Part shown: positions 1 through 11,211 of the stretch, piece by piece
Layout: every line of letters starts with the position of its first letter
How positions within the stretch are numbered: the stretch's first letter is position 1
Source of the DNA: Didymella arachidicola
Lineage: Eukaryota > Ascomycota > Dothideomycetes > Pleosporales > Didymellaceae
Reading direction: 5' to 3'
DNA: 64,000 nt
Assembly (NCBI GenBank): GCA_016630955.3
Contig: CM049996.1
Location: 1,302,001-1,366,000, forward strand
Notes under the pieces: generated by a model
The model's input: only the letters and a program-made list of their open reading frames with translations
Told to the model about the DNA's origin: nothing
The model's database searches: none
Program-made: the position numbers and the translations under genes

Positions 1-2155
1 ATGAGAAAAAAGCAGGCATCCGAGGTCGTGAGCACCTTCCAGTCGACGTGCTCACGGTGGCGTCAAATACCAAGACTAGCAGGGGTCTTGTTCTGGCGGC
101 CGACTTCCGCATTCTCTCACCTCTGCATCTCCACCGTCTCAAAGCCATCTCGAACTGTCGCGCGGCTGGGGTTGCTGGTGTTGACTCTGTAGGGCTGCGC
201 AGAAATGGCGAAAAAGAGAAGGGACAAATATTGAGCAAGGGCCTGAGGACAGGCGCGGCAATCGTGTACTTCCCTTCCTGCATCGACCGCATCCTGCATA
301 TCCCAATGCAAGCTCGGCGCTGTAACGCAGGAGAGTGGGACCTGGTGAGGGAGACTCTCAGACATCGACCATCAACCGAGCCAAACATGTTGAAGGAAGC
401 TCAGCCAGTGGCTCTGAGTCTCGTACCTGACGGTCGCTGCGGCCGCCCTGATGACCCCATCGATAGTCAAAAGTCAGCATTTTCCCGTCAAGTCCAAAGA
501 CTGTCTTAAGGCGATGACCTGGGCGAGATCCATTGATATCGACCGCGAACCCCCAATACGCCTCCTGACGCTTTCCATCTTCACGTTACAGAGGGCTGGC
601 TATTCAGCAAATTTTGGCGCTGACTACGATGATCTGCCGTAACATTATCAGGGATGCCTGGACATATCAACTATTTGCAATGCGACACGGCAGCGCGACT
701 ACGTCTGCAAGCTGCATGTCAAACGGCAGTTGTACTTCGTGACACAACAGCGAGACTGGGCCTGGATGCTGGGACGTCTATTCTGATCATCGAAATTTTG
801 GAACGATCACAAATGCAGATGCATCAATTCTGGTCCATTGACCAAAGTCGATTTGTTTTTCCGTTCAACGCAAACCTCAACCTGGGAATACACTCAAGGT
901 TTGCTCACGTGCATCATAGGAAACTGCGTCGTGGCCCGCCAATTGCCTGATTGCAATTCAATACAGGTTCTCCATGTACTCAGGTGCGTCTTCTCGCGCA
1001 ATCGAAACATGCCTTAGAGTTATGCTAGGCTGGCTCCGCCCAGGCCAGAACACACGGCAGGAGTGACAGCATCATCGGTGTCAGTGTCTCGGCGTTCTAC
1101 TTTTCGGCGTGGCCGTTGGTTTGACCCTGCCTGTTCAGCACCTTCTTCACTGCTGCTAACTCCTTGTCGCCCTCGTCTAACGCCTCGACAACCGTAAACA
1201 ACAGCCATGCTCGTCTAAATCATAGTCTGCGGGCTTGACAATGTCCTCTTCGAGCTTCTCTGGATCGTTCGATCCGCTTGTGAGGTTGACCCTACAGCAT
1301 CATCCGGAAATCGAACGTAATCCGCAAAACAGTAGCTCCTGGAGATATATAAACCCATCCGAAGAGCCGCGAATTTATCTTAGAATCCGGGCATAAGCGC
1401 TTTGAAAGGAGTGAGCATTCCCAGGGTGAACAGCGTAATGCTATACATCGTCAAAGGACGCTGTTAAACAACTCGAAATAGTACCTTCTATGCTGCACAG
1501 TGACTTTTGTAGGCGACATCGATGCGTCGTGAACGAGAGCTAGAGCTCTGTCGGGCTCGAAAGTCGCATTGAGACGCTTTTACATAATCACGATCAGACT
1601 ACAATACACACCCCCAAGACTTAATCCGCAGCCCTCCGGCCCCAAGACAGCCGGCCCGATAGGTCTACCTTCCCTCCGACATCAGCGTCGGCGGTGGGTT
1701 AGTGTTGTACGGAGCTCCGTGGCTCGGTGGATGGAGCCGTATCATCGATCGCGATCTACATGGTAAGAATCGCCTAGTAGCAAACGAACATGTGAAAGCG
1801 GTGAAACATTTCACGTGGACGGGTGTGCGATGGGAGATGTGTGAGTCTGCGTAAAGTTGGCGGACGGTGGGTTCGGTCGATGCGGAGGGACTCGAGTACT
1901 TGACTGCGTAGTGGTGGGTAACCAAGGTAAGTACAGTGAGTGATGAGGGGAAATGGGAGGTCATAGTTTGGAATTGCGGGGGGATTGAGATTGAAATTTG
2001 GGAGTATTGAAGATATGGAGGGTATCATAGAGCGAACGTAGGAAATGGGTGAGCTAGAGGAAAGAAGAAAAGTGGGAGAAAGGAAAATGAGCGAAAAACG
2101 CCGGCGGGACTCGCTATCTAGCCCGCGATGCAGTGCGTGAAACAACGACATCTTC
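1..2155. other. Intergenic, no gene supported
   Basis: Only short overlapping open frames without recognisable domains occur here on both strands. The last 350 bases include a 125-codon antisense frame immediately 3' of the next gene; this is more likely its 3' UTR and flank than a gene. The window may begin inside a gene whose remaining part is to the left, but the short frame open from base 1 has no recognisable protein features. Confidence 0.5.
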
Positions 2156-4225
2156 TTACGCCTTTTCTTTGCGGCTGAACATGCCTTTGAGACTGTTTTT
2201 TAGCTTCGCCCGTATACCCGTACAATCCTTGTCCTTGTAACCTTTTTTCAAGTCCTCCTTGCTCGTGCTGCGGTCTATCGCGTCACGGTCGGGCTTCTTG
2301 GTGCGCCCTTCGCTGCGCCCGCGCTTCTTCTCTTCCTTTCTCTTGCGCTCGTTCATGACGAACATGCTGGTCGGGCGCCGTTTTAGGCCCGGCCCGTCGG
2401 TGACGCCAGAGTCCCACAGTCCAGCGGTCGTGATGGGGTTGAAGGCAGACTGGGTTTTGCGCGTTCGGTCCGAATCCGGAAGCTGCGGTGACGGGAGGAG
2501 CATGGGAGAGGATGGGCCGTCTGTCGAAGGGCGGATGACGGTGGGGGTGGGAATGACGAGGACGGTAGGGCGTGGTGGAGCTTGCACTGCGGGGGTCTCG
2601 ACTGGCGGTACGATTGGGAGTGCCATCTGCTTCAGCCGTAATATCTCGTCGCTGCGCCTGTTCTCCTTGTCTTCGTCGGTCTCTGAGAGCGTCTCAACCT
2701 TTGATGGTATGCCGTAGCGCTTCTTCAGGCTGCCCGTCATGCTGTAGAGGTTGTGCGCCCCTGTGGAGTTGGCGCGACGCGAACGAGTCTTGACAGCTGG
2801 GGAGGAAGGAGTGATCTTCGCTGACATTGGCGAAGCAGGAGCGTCGGTGGTGAAACTTGCGTGGCGGTGCAGTCGTTGCGAAGTATTGCGAAGTAGTTTA
2901 GGAATAGACTTTTCGGTTTCGTCCATGGAGCATGGAGAGGGCGAGCGCGGCGAATCGAGGAAAGACATGGACACTGTGCGGCACACTGCAGGACGAATGG
3001 TACCGGAGTGGTTGAACGAGGGACAGAGCGGTGGGCTGACGTGGTCGTAATTTTCGTGGAGAGAAGAGACCCAGATGCCGCTCACAACGATGAAGCGTCG
3101 GAGGGCCTCTTCGGTTTCGACAGGAAAGCGGTCGATGGGGTCGAAGAAGGAGGCAGCGTCGATGCTCGCAGGGGTGAGTGCGGGTGAGGGAGGGACGTGG
3201 GCGCTGGGTGACGAGGGCTGCGTGGCGGCCGGCATGACATACGAGTCGTTGACGTCTATGCGGGTCCTGGTCATGCTGGCAATGACAGGGTGGCGTCGGG
3301 AGTTGGGGCTGATGGTGCTGAAATTCCACTTTGCATCGTCCTTGGCGGGCGGCAGAGCGGGCGAGAGCTGCGAGGCGGCGGACTGGCTGGAGAGGCGGCG
3401 CGAGTTGGGCGGCTTGTTGACCCAGCGGGCCTTCATGGGTAGGCCGTGGGCGTCGAGCGAGTTGAACTCGAAGCCGCCGTTGGGCATGGGCGCCACCTCC
3501 CAGCGCGTGGTGCCGTCGTCCATGCAGATGTCCGTGTGGCTGACGACCTGGCCGCGCTCCGTCTTGCCCGGGCAGATGACGGCGATGACCTCGCGTGACC
3601 CCCATCGCTCGTCGTCGTCGGTGTGCTCGTCGTCGGAGTGGCCGTAGGCGGCGGCCTTGACGATGAGCAGGTCGTTGTGGCCGAGGCGCTCGCGGGTGTT
3701 GAAGGCGCGGGCCAGGCGGCGCGTCGAGCGGGGCGCGAGGAGCGTAAAGGGGATGACCTCGTAGACGGGCTTGGGGCGCTGGGCGGGCTGGAGCCGGTGC
3801 AGCTGCAGCTGGACCTTGGGGCGGATGTGCAGCTTGGAGCGCGGGTGCACCGTCGGCGGGGGGCGGGCGAGGAGGTACGACGTCTTGGAGCGCGCGGCCT
3901 TCTTCTTGGACCGCTCGCCGGCGGCGGCTGCGCTGCTGCCAGAGGAGACAGGCCGGGAGGGGGCGGGCGAGTCGAGGGCGCTGGGGGGGTTCGGGGGGTT
4001 CGGGGGGGTGGAGGAGTGCGAGGAGTCGGGCTTGCAGGGAGCGACCGTGGTGGCATCTGTTACTGTCGCCGGCGACGGGGTCTGGTAGCGCAGCACGGCG
4101 CCCAGCAGAGAGAGCGGCATCTGGGCCAGCGAGTAGGTGCCATTGTGATTATGGCGAGGGCTCGGGGGCGAGGAGTCGTGCCCGTGTCTGGCAGGAGAGT
4201 CGGTCGTCAACATGTCCAGCAACAT
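2156..4225 (-). CDS. Conserved fungal hypothetical protein, low-complexity, basic C-terminus
   Basis: Single-exon gene of 689 residues from the ATG at 4225; the frame is open a little further upstream but without another ATG. I do not recognise a named domain. Visible parts: a Pro/Ser/Ala-rich N-terminus (about residues 20-110), a more ordered centre (about 130-350) with motifs that look conserved in character (DDGTTRWEVAPMPNGGFEF, KWNFSTISPNSRRHPVIASM), a Ser-rich regulatory-looking middle, and a strongly Lys/Arg-rich end finishing KLKNSLKGMFSRKEKA. The composition suggests a nuclear or cytoskeletal regulatory protein, but that is inference. It is divergent from the SET-domain gene, with 1.5 kb between. 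G-rich runs on the + strand lie inside its 5' coding part. Long frames antisense to it are composition artefacts of the GC-rich coding strand. Confidence 0.8.
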   Translation of the reverse strand: MLLDMLTTDSPARHGHDSSPPSPRHNHNGTYSLAQMPLSLLGAVLRYQTPSPATVTDATTVAPCKPDSSHSSTPPNPPNPPSALDSPAPSRPVSSGSSAAAAGERSKKKAARSKTSYLLARPPPTVHPRSKLHIRPKVQLQLHRLQPAQRPKPVYEVIPFTLLAPRSTRRLARAFNTRERLGHNDLLIVKAAAYGHSDDEHTDDDERWGSREVIAVICPGKTERGQVVSHTDICMDDGTTRWEVAPMPNGGFEFNSLDAHGLPMKARWVNKPPNSRRLSSQSAASQLSPALPPAKDDAKWNFSTISPNSRRHPVIASMTRTRIDVNDSYVMPAATQPSSPSAHVPPSPALTPASIDAASFFDPIDRFPVETEEALRRFIVVSGIWVSSLHENYDHVSPPLCPSFNHSGTIRPAVCRTVSMSFLDSPRSPSPCSMDETEKSIPKLLRNTSQRLHRHASFTTDAPASPMSAKITPSSPAVKTRSRRANSTGAHNLYSMTGSLKKRYGIPSKVETLSETDEDKENRRSDEILRLKQMALPIVPPVETPAVQAPPRPTVLVIPTPTVIRPSTDGPSSPMLLPSPQLPDSDRTRKTQSAFNPITTAGLWDSGVTDGPGLKRRPTSMFVMNERKRKEEKKRGRSEGRTKKPDRDAIDRSTSKEDLKKGYKDKDCTGIRAKLKNSLKGMFSRKEKA
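3983..4008 (+). repeat. Three long G runs (G-quadruplex candidate) inside coding sequence
   Basis: Runs of 7, 6 and 7 G at 3983-3989, 3993-3998 and 4002-4008 are separated by 3-nt loops, with a further GG just after. On the coding (minus) strand they encode a Pro/Asn repeat. A four-stranded structure would form on the non-coding (template) strand of the gene. Structure not tested. Confidence 0.5.
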
Positions 4226-5729
4226 GGCCTCCGCTATGGCGATCAACACGGCATGCTGGCAGCGCAATCAGCCTCTGTTCTATAATGCCTTGCACACAGA
4301 CACAGGGGGCCCGTAAGAAAGAGCATAAGCACCAGGCGGCCATAGCCATAGCCATTATTTCAGGTCCGCCGTCCCTGTGTTTGAAGGGCCCCTCTCCGCG
4401 CGCAGACGCAATCTGCTGTCGCGCCCGTGCGCAATGCTCACCATCCACCGCCCGCTACTTACAAGCCACAGCTAGCACGGCGCTGATCTAGGCAGGGAAC
4501 ACGCAGCCAATCAAGCCCTCTATAGAGTATGCGTAGTACTGTGCAGAGGTATCGAGTGTCGCAGGAAGTGATGTGTGGCAGAAGCCTCAGAAGAACAGCG
4601 ATCCCACTCGTTCTTCAACCACGCCATGCACTGCTGGACCATGCACGCGGATGGTCGGCTCTGCCTGCAAGTCCCCTCATCACTTCATTTCTCATTCTAA
4701 CGGCCTGGCCATCGTCCGTGACTTGCACGCACGAGGCACCCTCCAACGCCGTCATGTCCCCCGGCCCGGTAGCGCATGCTTCTGCCAAACTACACACGAC
4801 TCAAAGCTGGCTAAGCACACTGCACAGACGGATCCTTGATTCGTTCATCTCGTTCGGTTCATGCAACTGTGGCTACTCCGTCGCCAACGTGCCCTGATCC
4901 AGCGTCTCCTGGCTGCTTGGCGCTGGGGGCCCTCAGTAGGCGGGCCCCGCCAACGTCGTCACCACTGACTCCACCACAGCGAAGCCCTGGCTGCTTACGG
5001 CCTTCGGTCATTTTGCTGACGGCCACCACGACGTCCTAAGAGCAGCCAGAGACTCGCTTTTGCAACCTCTCTCGCGATCGCCGTTTCTGCATCCATCCGG
5101 CTGGTGCGGCTTGGCAACGACTAATCGGCTGCGGTAGTAATTACACCGCTGAGGACTCGACATTGGCAGCTGGAGTTGCCAGCTGTGTCACGGTAAGCGT
5201 AAGCGAGCTGCGATGCTCAAGCGATATCGATAGACGAGCTGCACAAGGGACCTCGGCTTGGTAAAGCACTGAACAGCACCAACATGGCAGTCGGTGATGC
5301 TTGGGAAGCTTGAACCGAGACTTGTGTTGTATAGACTTGCTCAGACTAGACGACAACAGAGATTGCCGCCCAGAAAACTCAACTTGTCAAGAGCTTCACC
5401 GCTCGCCGAGCCGCCCACACCACACAGGCATCAGCCGATGTGCTGCATTCTTCTTGCATCCCCGCTCTCGTCAAACCTTTGCAAATCGTCCCAAGCTTCC
5501 GTTCTCGCCCTGCGTGTCTGTCCGACTAGTATCCGCTATCATCCGCTTTCCGTGCACTGCATCAAATTTTGCGCCGAGGCCGTCCATCTCGTGAGCTGGT
5601 TCTGCGGATCGAACACTCGCCCAAGCGATTGCACCTCCGATCGCAACGAATCGCGATTCGGTTCGGAAGTGCGCTGCGACCGAATTGGCCACCACAGCTC
5701 TCGCGTCAGCAGCCTCAGAGCCGCAAGCC
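4226..5729. other. Divergent intergenic region
   Basis: This 1.5-kb stretch separates two divergent gene starts and should hold both promoters. Short open frames are present on both strands with no recognisable domain. No clear TATA box or operator can be assigned by eye. Confidence 0.5.
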
Positions 5730-7839
5730 ATGTCATCAGACGAGCGCCAATCCGATCATGGCAACCATGTCTCATCAGATTCGAATCAGAAGTTCAGTAA
5801 ACATCCGCTGGCCGAAGAGCTGGTAGCTTGGTTTACCCAAAATGGAGGCCGGCTGAGTCCAGATGTCCAAGTCGTTTACAACCAGTCTCAAGGCCATCAC
5901 ATGCGAGCACTGAGGCCCACCACACCAGAGGTCGTGACTTGTCCACTGAAGCTGACACTGTCGAGCCTCAACTTAGACCCCAACCAGAAAGAGGTGCTAC
6001 CGATTACGAGCCCCCTTCAGCAATGTCGTGGCAAGATACCTGACCACATACTAACCTATCTGCTCCTGATCGAACAGCGCAACAAGGGCAAGGAATCACC
6101 ATGGTACAACTACATCGCATGCTTGCCTGGGGCGGAGAGTATGACCACCCCTCTTTGGTTCGATGATGAAGACGTAGCCTTCCTTGCTGGCACCAGCCTG
6201 GCTCCTGCTCTCAAAGAACGGAGAGCAGACTATCAGAAGCAGTGGGAGCATGCTGTCAGTGTGCTGAGGGAAGTTGGCGTTTCCTGGGCTGATGAAGTCG
6301 ATTTGTAAGTGCCTACAATGGTGACAGCACCACTACAGCCTATGATCGGCCGGAGAAATCCCTCATCGCAGCCAATTGGACGGAAATGTCTCCCAGCAGC
6401 CAGGTGTGGATGTTACTGGCTGATAGAATGCCTCTCACAAGCTTCACACTACTCCCACGCCACACAACAATTGACTGTTAAGTATCGTCCTGACATGCGA
6501 CAGCGAATCACTCCTCTGGGCCGCAACCGTATTCACGTCCCGGGCTTTCATTTCGACACATATCTTGCCTGAGATCGAGACGGTCCCGATTCTGTTCCCA
6601 GTCGTGGACATTCTCAACCACTCTGTCACAGCAAAGGTAGAGTGGGACTTTAAGCCACGCAAGTCCTTTACCCTTCGGTGCCTTGAAAGTTCCAGCTTCA
6701 CAGTCGATGAAGAGCTCTTCAACAACTACGCTCCGAAGCAAAACGATGAGCTACTCCTCGGCTACGGCTTCTGCCTCGAAAACAACCCCATCGAGCAGTT
6801 TGCGCTGAAGCTCGCCTTCCAGCCCGAGCTTATGCAGTATGCCACACAGATGGGATTGATGCAGGCGTCGAGCGTCCCTTTCTGCATGGACACGTCCTTC
6901 CTCTCGACAGACCCAAACAAAGAACAGCACTTCCTCCGCCCCGCTGGCCATCCATTCGGCCGCTACTCGAACAACATCCCTTTCTTCCAAGGCATTCCAC
7001 CGTTCATCGTGCACTTCTTCTTCATCCAAACCATCCTCACGCTCGACCTCGACCCACACGTCATCGAACCCGCCAATCCCGGAGAAAGAATCACCATCCA
7101 CATCCTCACCCTACTACACCAAGCACTCACCCAGCGCAGCGCCTCGCTCCCACTAATCCTCGCCCTCCCCCCCAAAAACACAAAACAACGCTTCGCAAAA
7201 ATCTACCGCAACGGCCAAGCCGCCATCATCCACACCATCCGCTCCGAACTATCCTCAGCCATAACCCCCCTCCTCATCCCCTCCACCACTACACTACCCC
7301 TCCACTCAGCCCTCCTCACCCTGTCCAGCGCCCTCGCCTTACTAACCACCTCATACCCCTCCGCAACCCAAACCCTTACCACCGGCCTCGAAAAACACTC
7401 CCTCACCACCCCGCAACATGAGCCCCTCTGCTGGACCCTCCTCCTCATAACCTACGCCTCCCTCATCCTAACAAACGCCTCCCACGCATCCGGACTAAAC
7501 TCCCCCCTCCTAACGCGCATCACGCGCGCACATCCGCTGCCGCGCATCGAAGACGGGATTGAAGACGCAGACACGTACTCGTTCATCGACGAGCATTTGC
7601 GGGATTTCGTGGCGCTGGATGGACAGGGGGAGGCGGGGCCGGGGGGTGTGCTGGATGAGCTTGGGGAGGCGTTTGTGGAGAGCGAGAAGGGAGTGTTTGT
7701 GCAGGGGCCGGTGGAGAATCTGGGTGTGAGGTTGGTTATGTGGGGGATGCGGGTTGTGGCTGCAGACGTTTTATCCGTGGGTACCGGCGCCGAGGGTGCG
7801 GAGATATTTCTGTTCGTCAGGGGAGACGAGGATGCATGA
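5730..7839 (+). CDS. SET-domain protein (Rubisco LSMT/RKM-like lysine methyltransferase)
   Basis: Two exons, 5730-6304 and 6504-7839, give 636 residues. The split is set by donor GTAAGT, acceptor CAG and continuous homology-like sequence across the join (DEVD/FESLLWAATVFTSRAF). The 199-nt intron is long for this window. The N-terminus has the usual WFTQNGG start of this family. The SET core shows the NHS motif in FPVVDILNHS and the catalytic-tyrosine region EELFNNYAPKQNDELLLGYG, followed by a long C-terminal Rubisco-LSMT-like substrate-binding part (about residues 260-600). Proteins of this class methylate lysines of ribosomal proteins or other cytosolic/nuclear targets using S-adenosylmethionine; the substrate here is unknown. 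The start ATG is the first in frame. The gene converges on the Dsc2 gene with 114 bp between their stops. Confidence 0.88.
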
Positions 7840-7953
7840 TTTGTGTGGGGGGGGATGTCTACTAAAGGGTGTGAGATTAGGTGTAGACAAGCTACACGAC
7901 ACCACAATCAATATCACAAAAACCTCCACACACACACAACCTCAGCTCCACAG

Positions 7954-8811
7954 CTACCGCCCACCCCCAAACTGCCCCCCAATCATCTCCCCCAACGTTC
8001 TCCTCCTCCTCACCATCCCCTCCCCCGCAAGAATCCCCTCACTCACCCCATCCCGCTCACGCTCACTCTCCAACCTCCCCCTCAACACCTCAAACCCCTC
8101 CTTCCCCTCCTCCTCCCCCACAACCCACCCAGCAACCCGCCACCCCACCCCCGGCAACACATCCCTCCGATACGCCGTCCCGACCGCCCAGCCAACCGCC
8201 GCGGCGATCGCACTGCCAGGGAGCTGGGAGAGCGCGAGCTGCAAGGGAGCGAGGTAGGACGTCGCTTTTGATGTTACTAGGAGGGAGCGGGACCAGGGTG
8301 TTTCGCTCTGGGTTGAGGGGGCGATGCGGTATTTGTATGTATATGGGATTGCGGCATAGTAGTTTGCGAGGAGGGCGAAGAGGAGCGGGGTGGGGCCGGG
8401 GGGGAGGTAGTTTATAGTATTGAAAGAGAGGGGGCGGAGGAGGAGGGTGAGGAGTGGGGGCAGGAGGGTAGTGTAGGGGAGGGTGGCGACGAGGAAGGAC
8501 TAGGGGTCGTGTTAGTCAGAGATGGAATGGGGGGGTGGACTACTGACTAGGAATTTTCGGCTTCCCCAGATGCGTTCCATGACGCGCAGCTGGTAGAAGG
8601 ATAGGACGCCGAAGAGGACTTCGGTGCTGTTCGTCCATATCCATGCCCATGTCAGCATGCGCCATAGCTGTCCGTAGCCCCAGATGTGCGGTGCGATTGC
8701 GATTGGAAGGTAGTATCGCGTGTCGGTCAGCGAGGCCACGAGGGACCCGATGATGGTGCCGAAGACGAGGACCTGGCTGACTGGCGCATTGGTGAAGCCT
8801 GAGGAGATCAT
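7954..8811 (-). CDS. dscB: DSC E3 ubiquitin ligase complex subunit 2 (rhomboid-like)
   Basis: Two exons, 8811-8548 and 8499-7954, joined over a 48-nt intron (GTCAGT...TAG), give 269 residues. The join restores WGSRKFL/SFLVATLPYTT. The protein is a polytopic rhomboid-like membrane protein: N-terminal MISSGFTNAPVSQ segment, helices around LVFGTIIGSLVASL, the WRMLTWAWIWTNSTEVLFG block and several C-terminal helices, ending in a charged tail without a UBA domain. In fission yeast and Aspergillus the Golgi/ER DSC ligase (Dsc1-5) activates SREBP transcription factors by triggering their cleavage, linking sterol or oxygen supply to gene expression; Dsc2 is its rhomboid pseudoprotease. No rhomboid Gly-x-Ser catalytic motif is apparent, as expected. 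Assignment rests on remembered family features, not on a search. Confidence 0.82.
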
Positions 8812-9210
8812 GGTGTTGTGCAGAGCGAGTATGTGGAATGGCGGTGGTGGTTATTGGGCTTGCATGTCTGGCGTGTGGGACAGTAACGAGGGAGGCCGTG
8901 GTGGATGGTCGGGGAAAGAGCAATGACGGAGCCGTGGTTGGGGTTGCGGAGTAAACGTGGCACCTCCGAGAAGCACGTGCGGCGCTCTTACACTTTCCCA
9001 TGTTCTATCTGAAGTGTGCGCGATCAAGTGAGTTCGCAGTAGTCTATAGATACATCTGCATGCCAACAGTCCCAAATACCCAAAAGCGCTTCGCCGGCGC
9101 GTGTGAGTCCACAAAGCATCGGTCAATCCCATCCTCGCCGACCATCCAAAACAACGCCATGCTACCGAAAAAACAAACGAGGTCATGAAGCGTACAATCA
9201 TTAAGCCCAA
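8812..9210. other. Short intergenic region
   Basis: About 400 bp upstream of dscB and downstream of the coiled-coil gene. It should hold the dscB promoter. A 119-codon antisense frame crosses it but has no domain and ends directly at the next gene, so it is not called. Confidence 0.5.
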
Positions 9211-11211
9211 CTAGAGCGACTCATTATGCCGTCTCCTGATAGTCCCCCGGAGCTTCCCTATCGCCTTGCGCATGAAATCCTCTTCATTTTCTTTCGGATT
9301 GAACAAGAAATCCTTCTCCTGCGCAGTCTCTACCACGGGCGTGGTAGGAGTCATCTTGACGCCGCCTGCCCTAATGGCGAAGGTCTTTGATCCCATATCG
9401 CCGTCGTCTGAGCTGAAATCTGCTCGGAGGGTCTTCGTCGTCGCTCGCGTCCGGAGCAGTGGCTTCACGTGCTCCGTGTCCTTCCACCAGCGCTCTCTGT
9501 CTACTAGATCTATACGGGGTGATGTTGTCAGTAATGATACACTGGAAGTGCGAGGGTTTGCTAAATTCCACGCGGTTAGTACTTGCTCTTGCTTTTGCTC
9601 CTCTGTCCCAATCAGAGTACCGCACGTTGTGTTAGACTCAAAGGTCGAGTCTGAGGGCTGCGGACAGAGCCGATTATCACTAGAGGTGTGGGCGTGCCGG
9701 CTGCTCATACGCGGCGGTGGCAATGGGGTAGGTTCGACAGCGGAGTGTCCACGAGTGTGCGGCCTTGAGATCTTGCTCGAGCTCGCCGTCTGACTCGATG
9801 AAGGCCGTGATGAGCTTGGACGTTGCAGCTGCTCGAATCGATACACGTTTCGCAGACCGGAGGGCTGGTGAGTCTGCACTGGCACGGCTGTTGCTGGCCG
9901 ATGCAGGTCGGCTTCTGATCTGGTCATTACTGGCTCCGCGGCTGACTGATGATATCGACGCTCCCTGAACCTCTCGTCGACCGCTCGCGGCGTTACTACC
10001 ACGTGCTCTTCAGGAATACGCGGGACCTCAGGGACATGCACAGCAGAGACGACACTTGCCGCCCTGATCGAAGCATCTGACATGCGCAGCGACAGTCTAC
10101 GCGCTGACCGCGTACGCTCTCGAGCCAATTCCATGAACTGTTTCGAACGACTTGATGTCACTGATCGTAGAGACTGCGCATCTTTGTCGACGTCTGCGCG
10201 AGGAGTGGCTGGCTGGCTGTAATAGTCCGAATCGTCATAGATAGTGGCGGGGCGGTGTTCGTCGAGGCTGGTGTCAACGAAAAGCTGCTGGCGACACTCT
10301 GGACTGCCGTCAACGCTCTGTGACTCGATCGCAGCAATTCTCGCAGCACACTCGTGGAGCTCCTTTCTGAGACGCTCTTTCTCGCCCTTTAGATCGCCGT
10401 TCTCTTTCACCAAATGTGCCTTTTCGTTCTCGAAGCTGTGAACCAGATCCACCGCCTCTCTAAGGGCATCTTGCATATTCGCGAGTTCTGCGTCAGTCGC
10501 TTTCTTCATGTCATCGAAATCCGCTTGGAGGTTCCTTTTCTGTTCTTCAACGGCATCTCTTTCCGCCTGCAGTTGATCAATGCAGTCTTTCATGTCATCA
10601 ATGGCGTCCATATCTTGTTGATGCTTCTCCAGCAGATCCCTGAGCTGCCTGTTCTCCGCTTCCACTTCACGCATCTCCAAGTCAAGCGACTCGAGCCGTT
10701 CCACTTCCTGTTTTGCCTTCACCAGCTTCTCATGCTCGTCCTGCTGGCCTTTCTTCGTCAACTCACATCGCATTTTCTCTGTAATCAGATCCTGCCTTAG
10801 CCTTTGTATCTCTGCGCTGAGCTCTTGGTTAGTCTTCCCGCGCGGCGGTGTGTCATCCTTCCCCCGCGGATGTCTTCTCTGAATAGGCGATTCCGGCGCA
10901 ATCAGATCTGCTGGGAGGTCAAACTCATCGAAGGGATCTGGTGACGTATCTGGTGTGGCCTGCTGTTGCGGTCGTGCCGATGTTGTCGGCGCTACAGGGC
11001 GAGGAGGAAGGGTGTCGAGAGACGCTGGCCTCGACGAGCTCGGAATGGAAGAGTTTTGAGCTCGCCTGGCTTCCAGCGTCTTGCGCAGTAACTCGTTCCT
11101 GGGCGCGCTCATCGAGGTCGGTGTCTGGGTGAGAGAAGGTCTGGAATCAGGTGTTTCGGGAGGGAAGGCGTGGTCTATGGGAGACGCTCGCGAAGGAGGT
11201 GGGGTTGCCAT
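9211..11211 (-). CDS. Coiled-coil protein, possibly cytoskeletal or spindle-pole related
   Basis: Single exon of 666 residues from the ATG at 11211 (MATPPPSRAS...); the frame stays open 25 codons upstream without another ATG, so a small 5' exon cannot be excluded. N-terminal 130 residues are Pro/Ser-rich with a short conserved-looking motif NELLRKTLEARRAQ. Residues about 125-290 form a long heptad-rich coiled coil (Glu/Lys/Leu/Gln). The remainder is Ser/Arg-rich, likely phosphorylated and disordered, and ends in a conserved-looking block NPKENEEDFMRKAIGKLRGT. This architecture recalls fungal microtubule-organising or centrosomin-motif proteins, but that is inference only. It is transcribed in the same direction as dscB and erg27. 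Confidence 0.78.
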   Translation of the reverse strand: MATPPPSRASPIDHAFPPETPDSRPSLTQTPTSMSAPRNELLRKTLEARRAQNSSIPSSSRPASLDTLPPRPVAPTTSARPQQQATPDTSPDPFDEFDLPADLIAPESPIQRRHPRGKDDTPPRGKTNQELSAEIQRLRQDLITEKMRCELTKKGQQDEHEKLVKAKQEVERLESLDLEMREVEAENRQLRDLLEKHQQDMDAIDDMKDCIDQLQAERDAVEEQKRNLQADFDDMKKATDAELANMQDALREAVDLVHSFENEKAHLVKENGDLKGEKERLRKELHECAARIAAIESQSVDGSPECRQQLFVDTSLDEHRPATIYDDSDYYSQPATPRADVDKDAQSLRSVTSSRSKQFMELARERTRSARRLSLRMSDASIRAASVVSAVHVPEVPRIPEEHVVVTPRAVDERFRERRYHQSAAEPVMTRSEADLHRPATAVPVQTHQPSGLRNVYRFEQLQRPSSSRPSSSQTASSSKISRPHTRGHSAVEPTPLPPPRMSSRHAHTSSDNRLCPQPSDSTFESNTTCGTLIGTEEQKQEQVLTAWNLANPRTSSVSLLTTSPRIDLVDRERWWKDTEHVKPLLRTRATTKTLRADFSSDDGDMGSKTFAIRAGGVKMTPTTPVVETAQEKDFLFNPKENEEDFMRKAIGKLRGTIRRRHNESL

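Noticed and set aside
1774..2151. 125-codon minus-strand frame just after the first gene
   Set aside because: Most likely 3' UTR; no domain.
3433..4056. 207-codon Pro/Arg/Ser-rich minus-strand frame and a 220-codon Gly-rich frame opposite
   Set aside because: Shadows of the GC-rich first gene in other frames.
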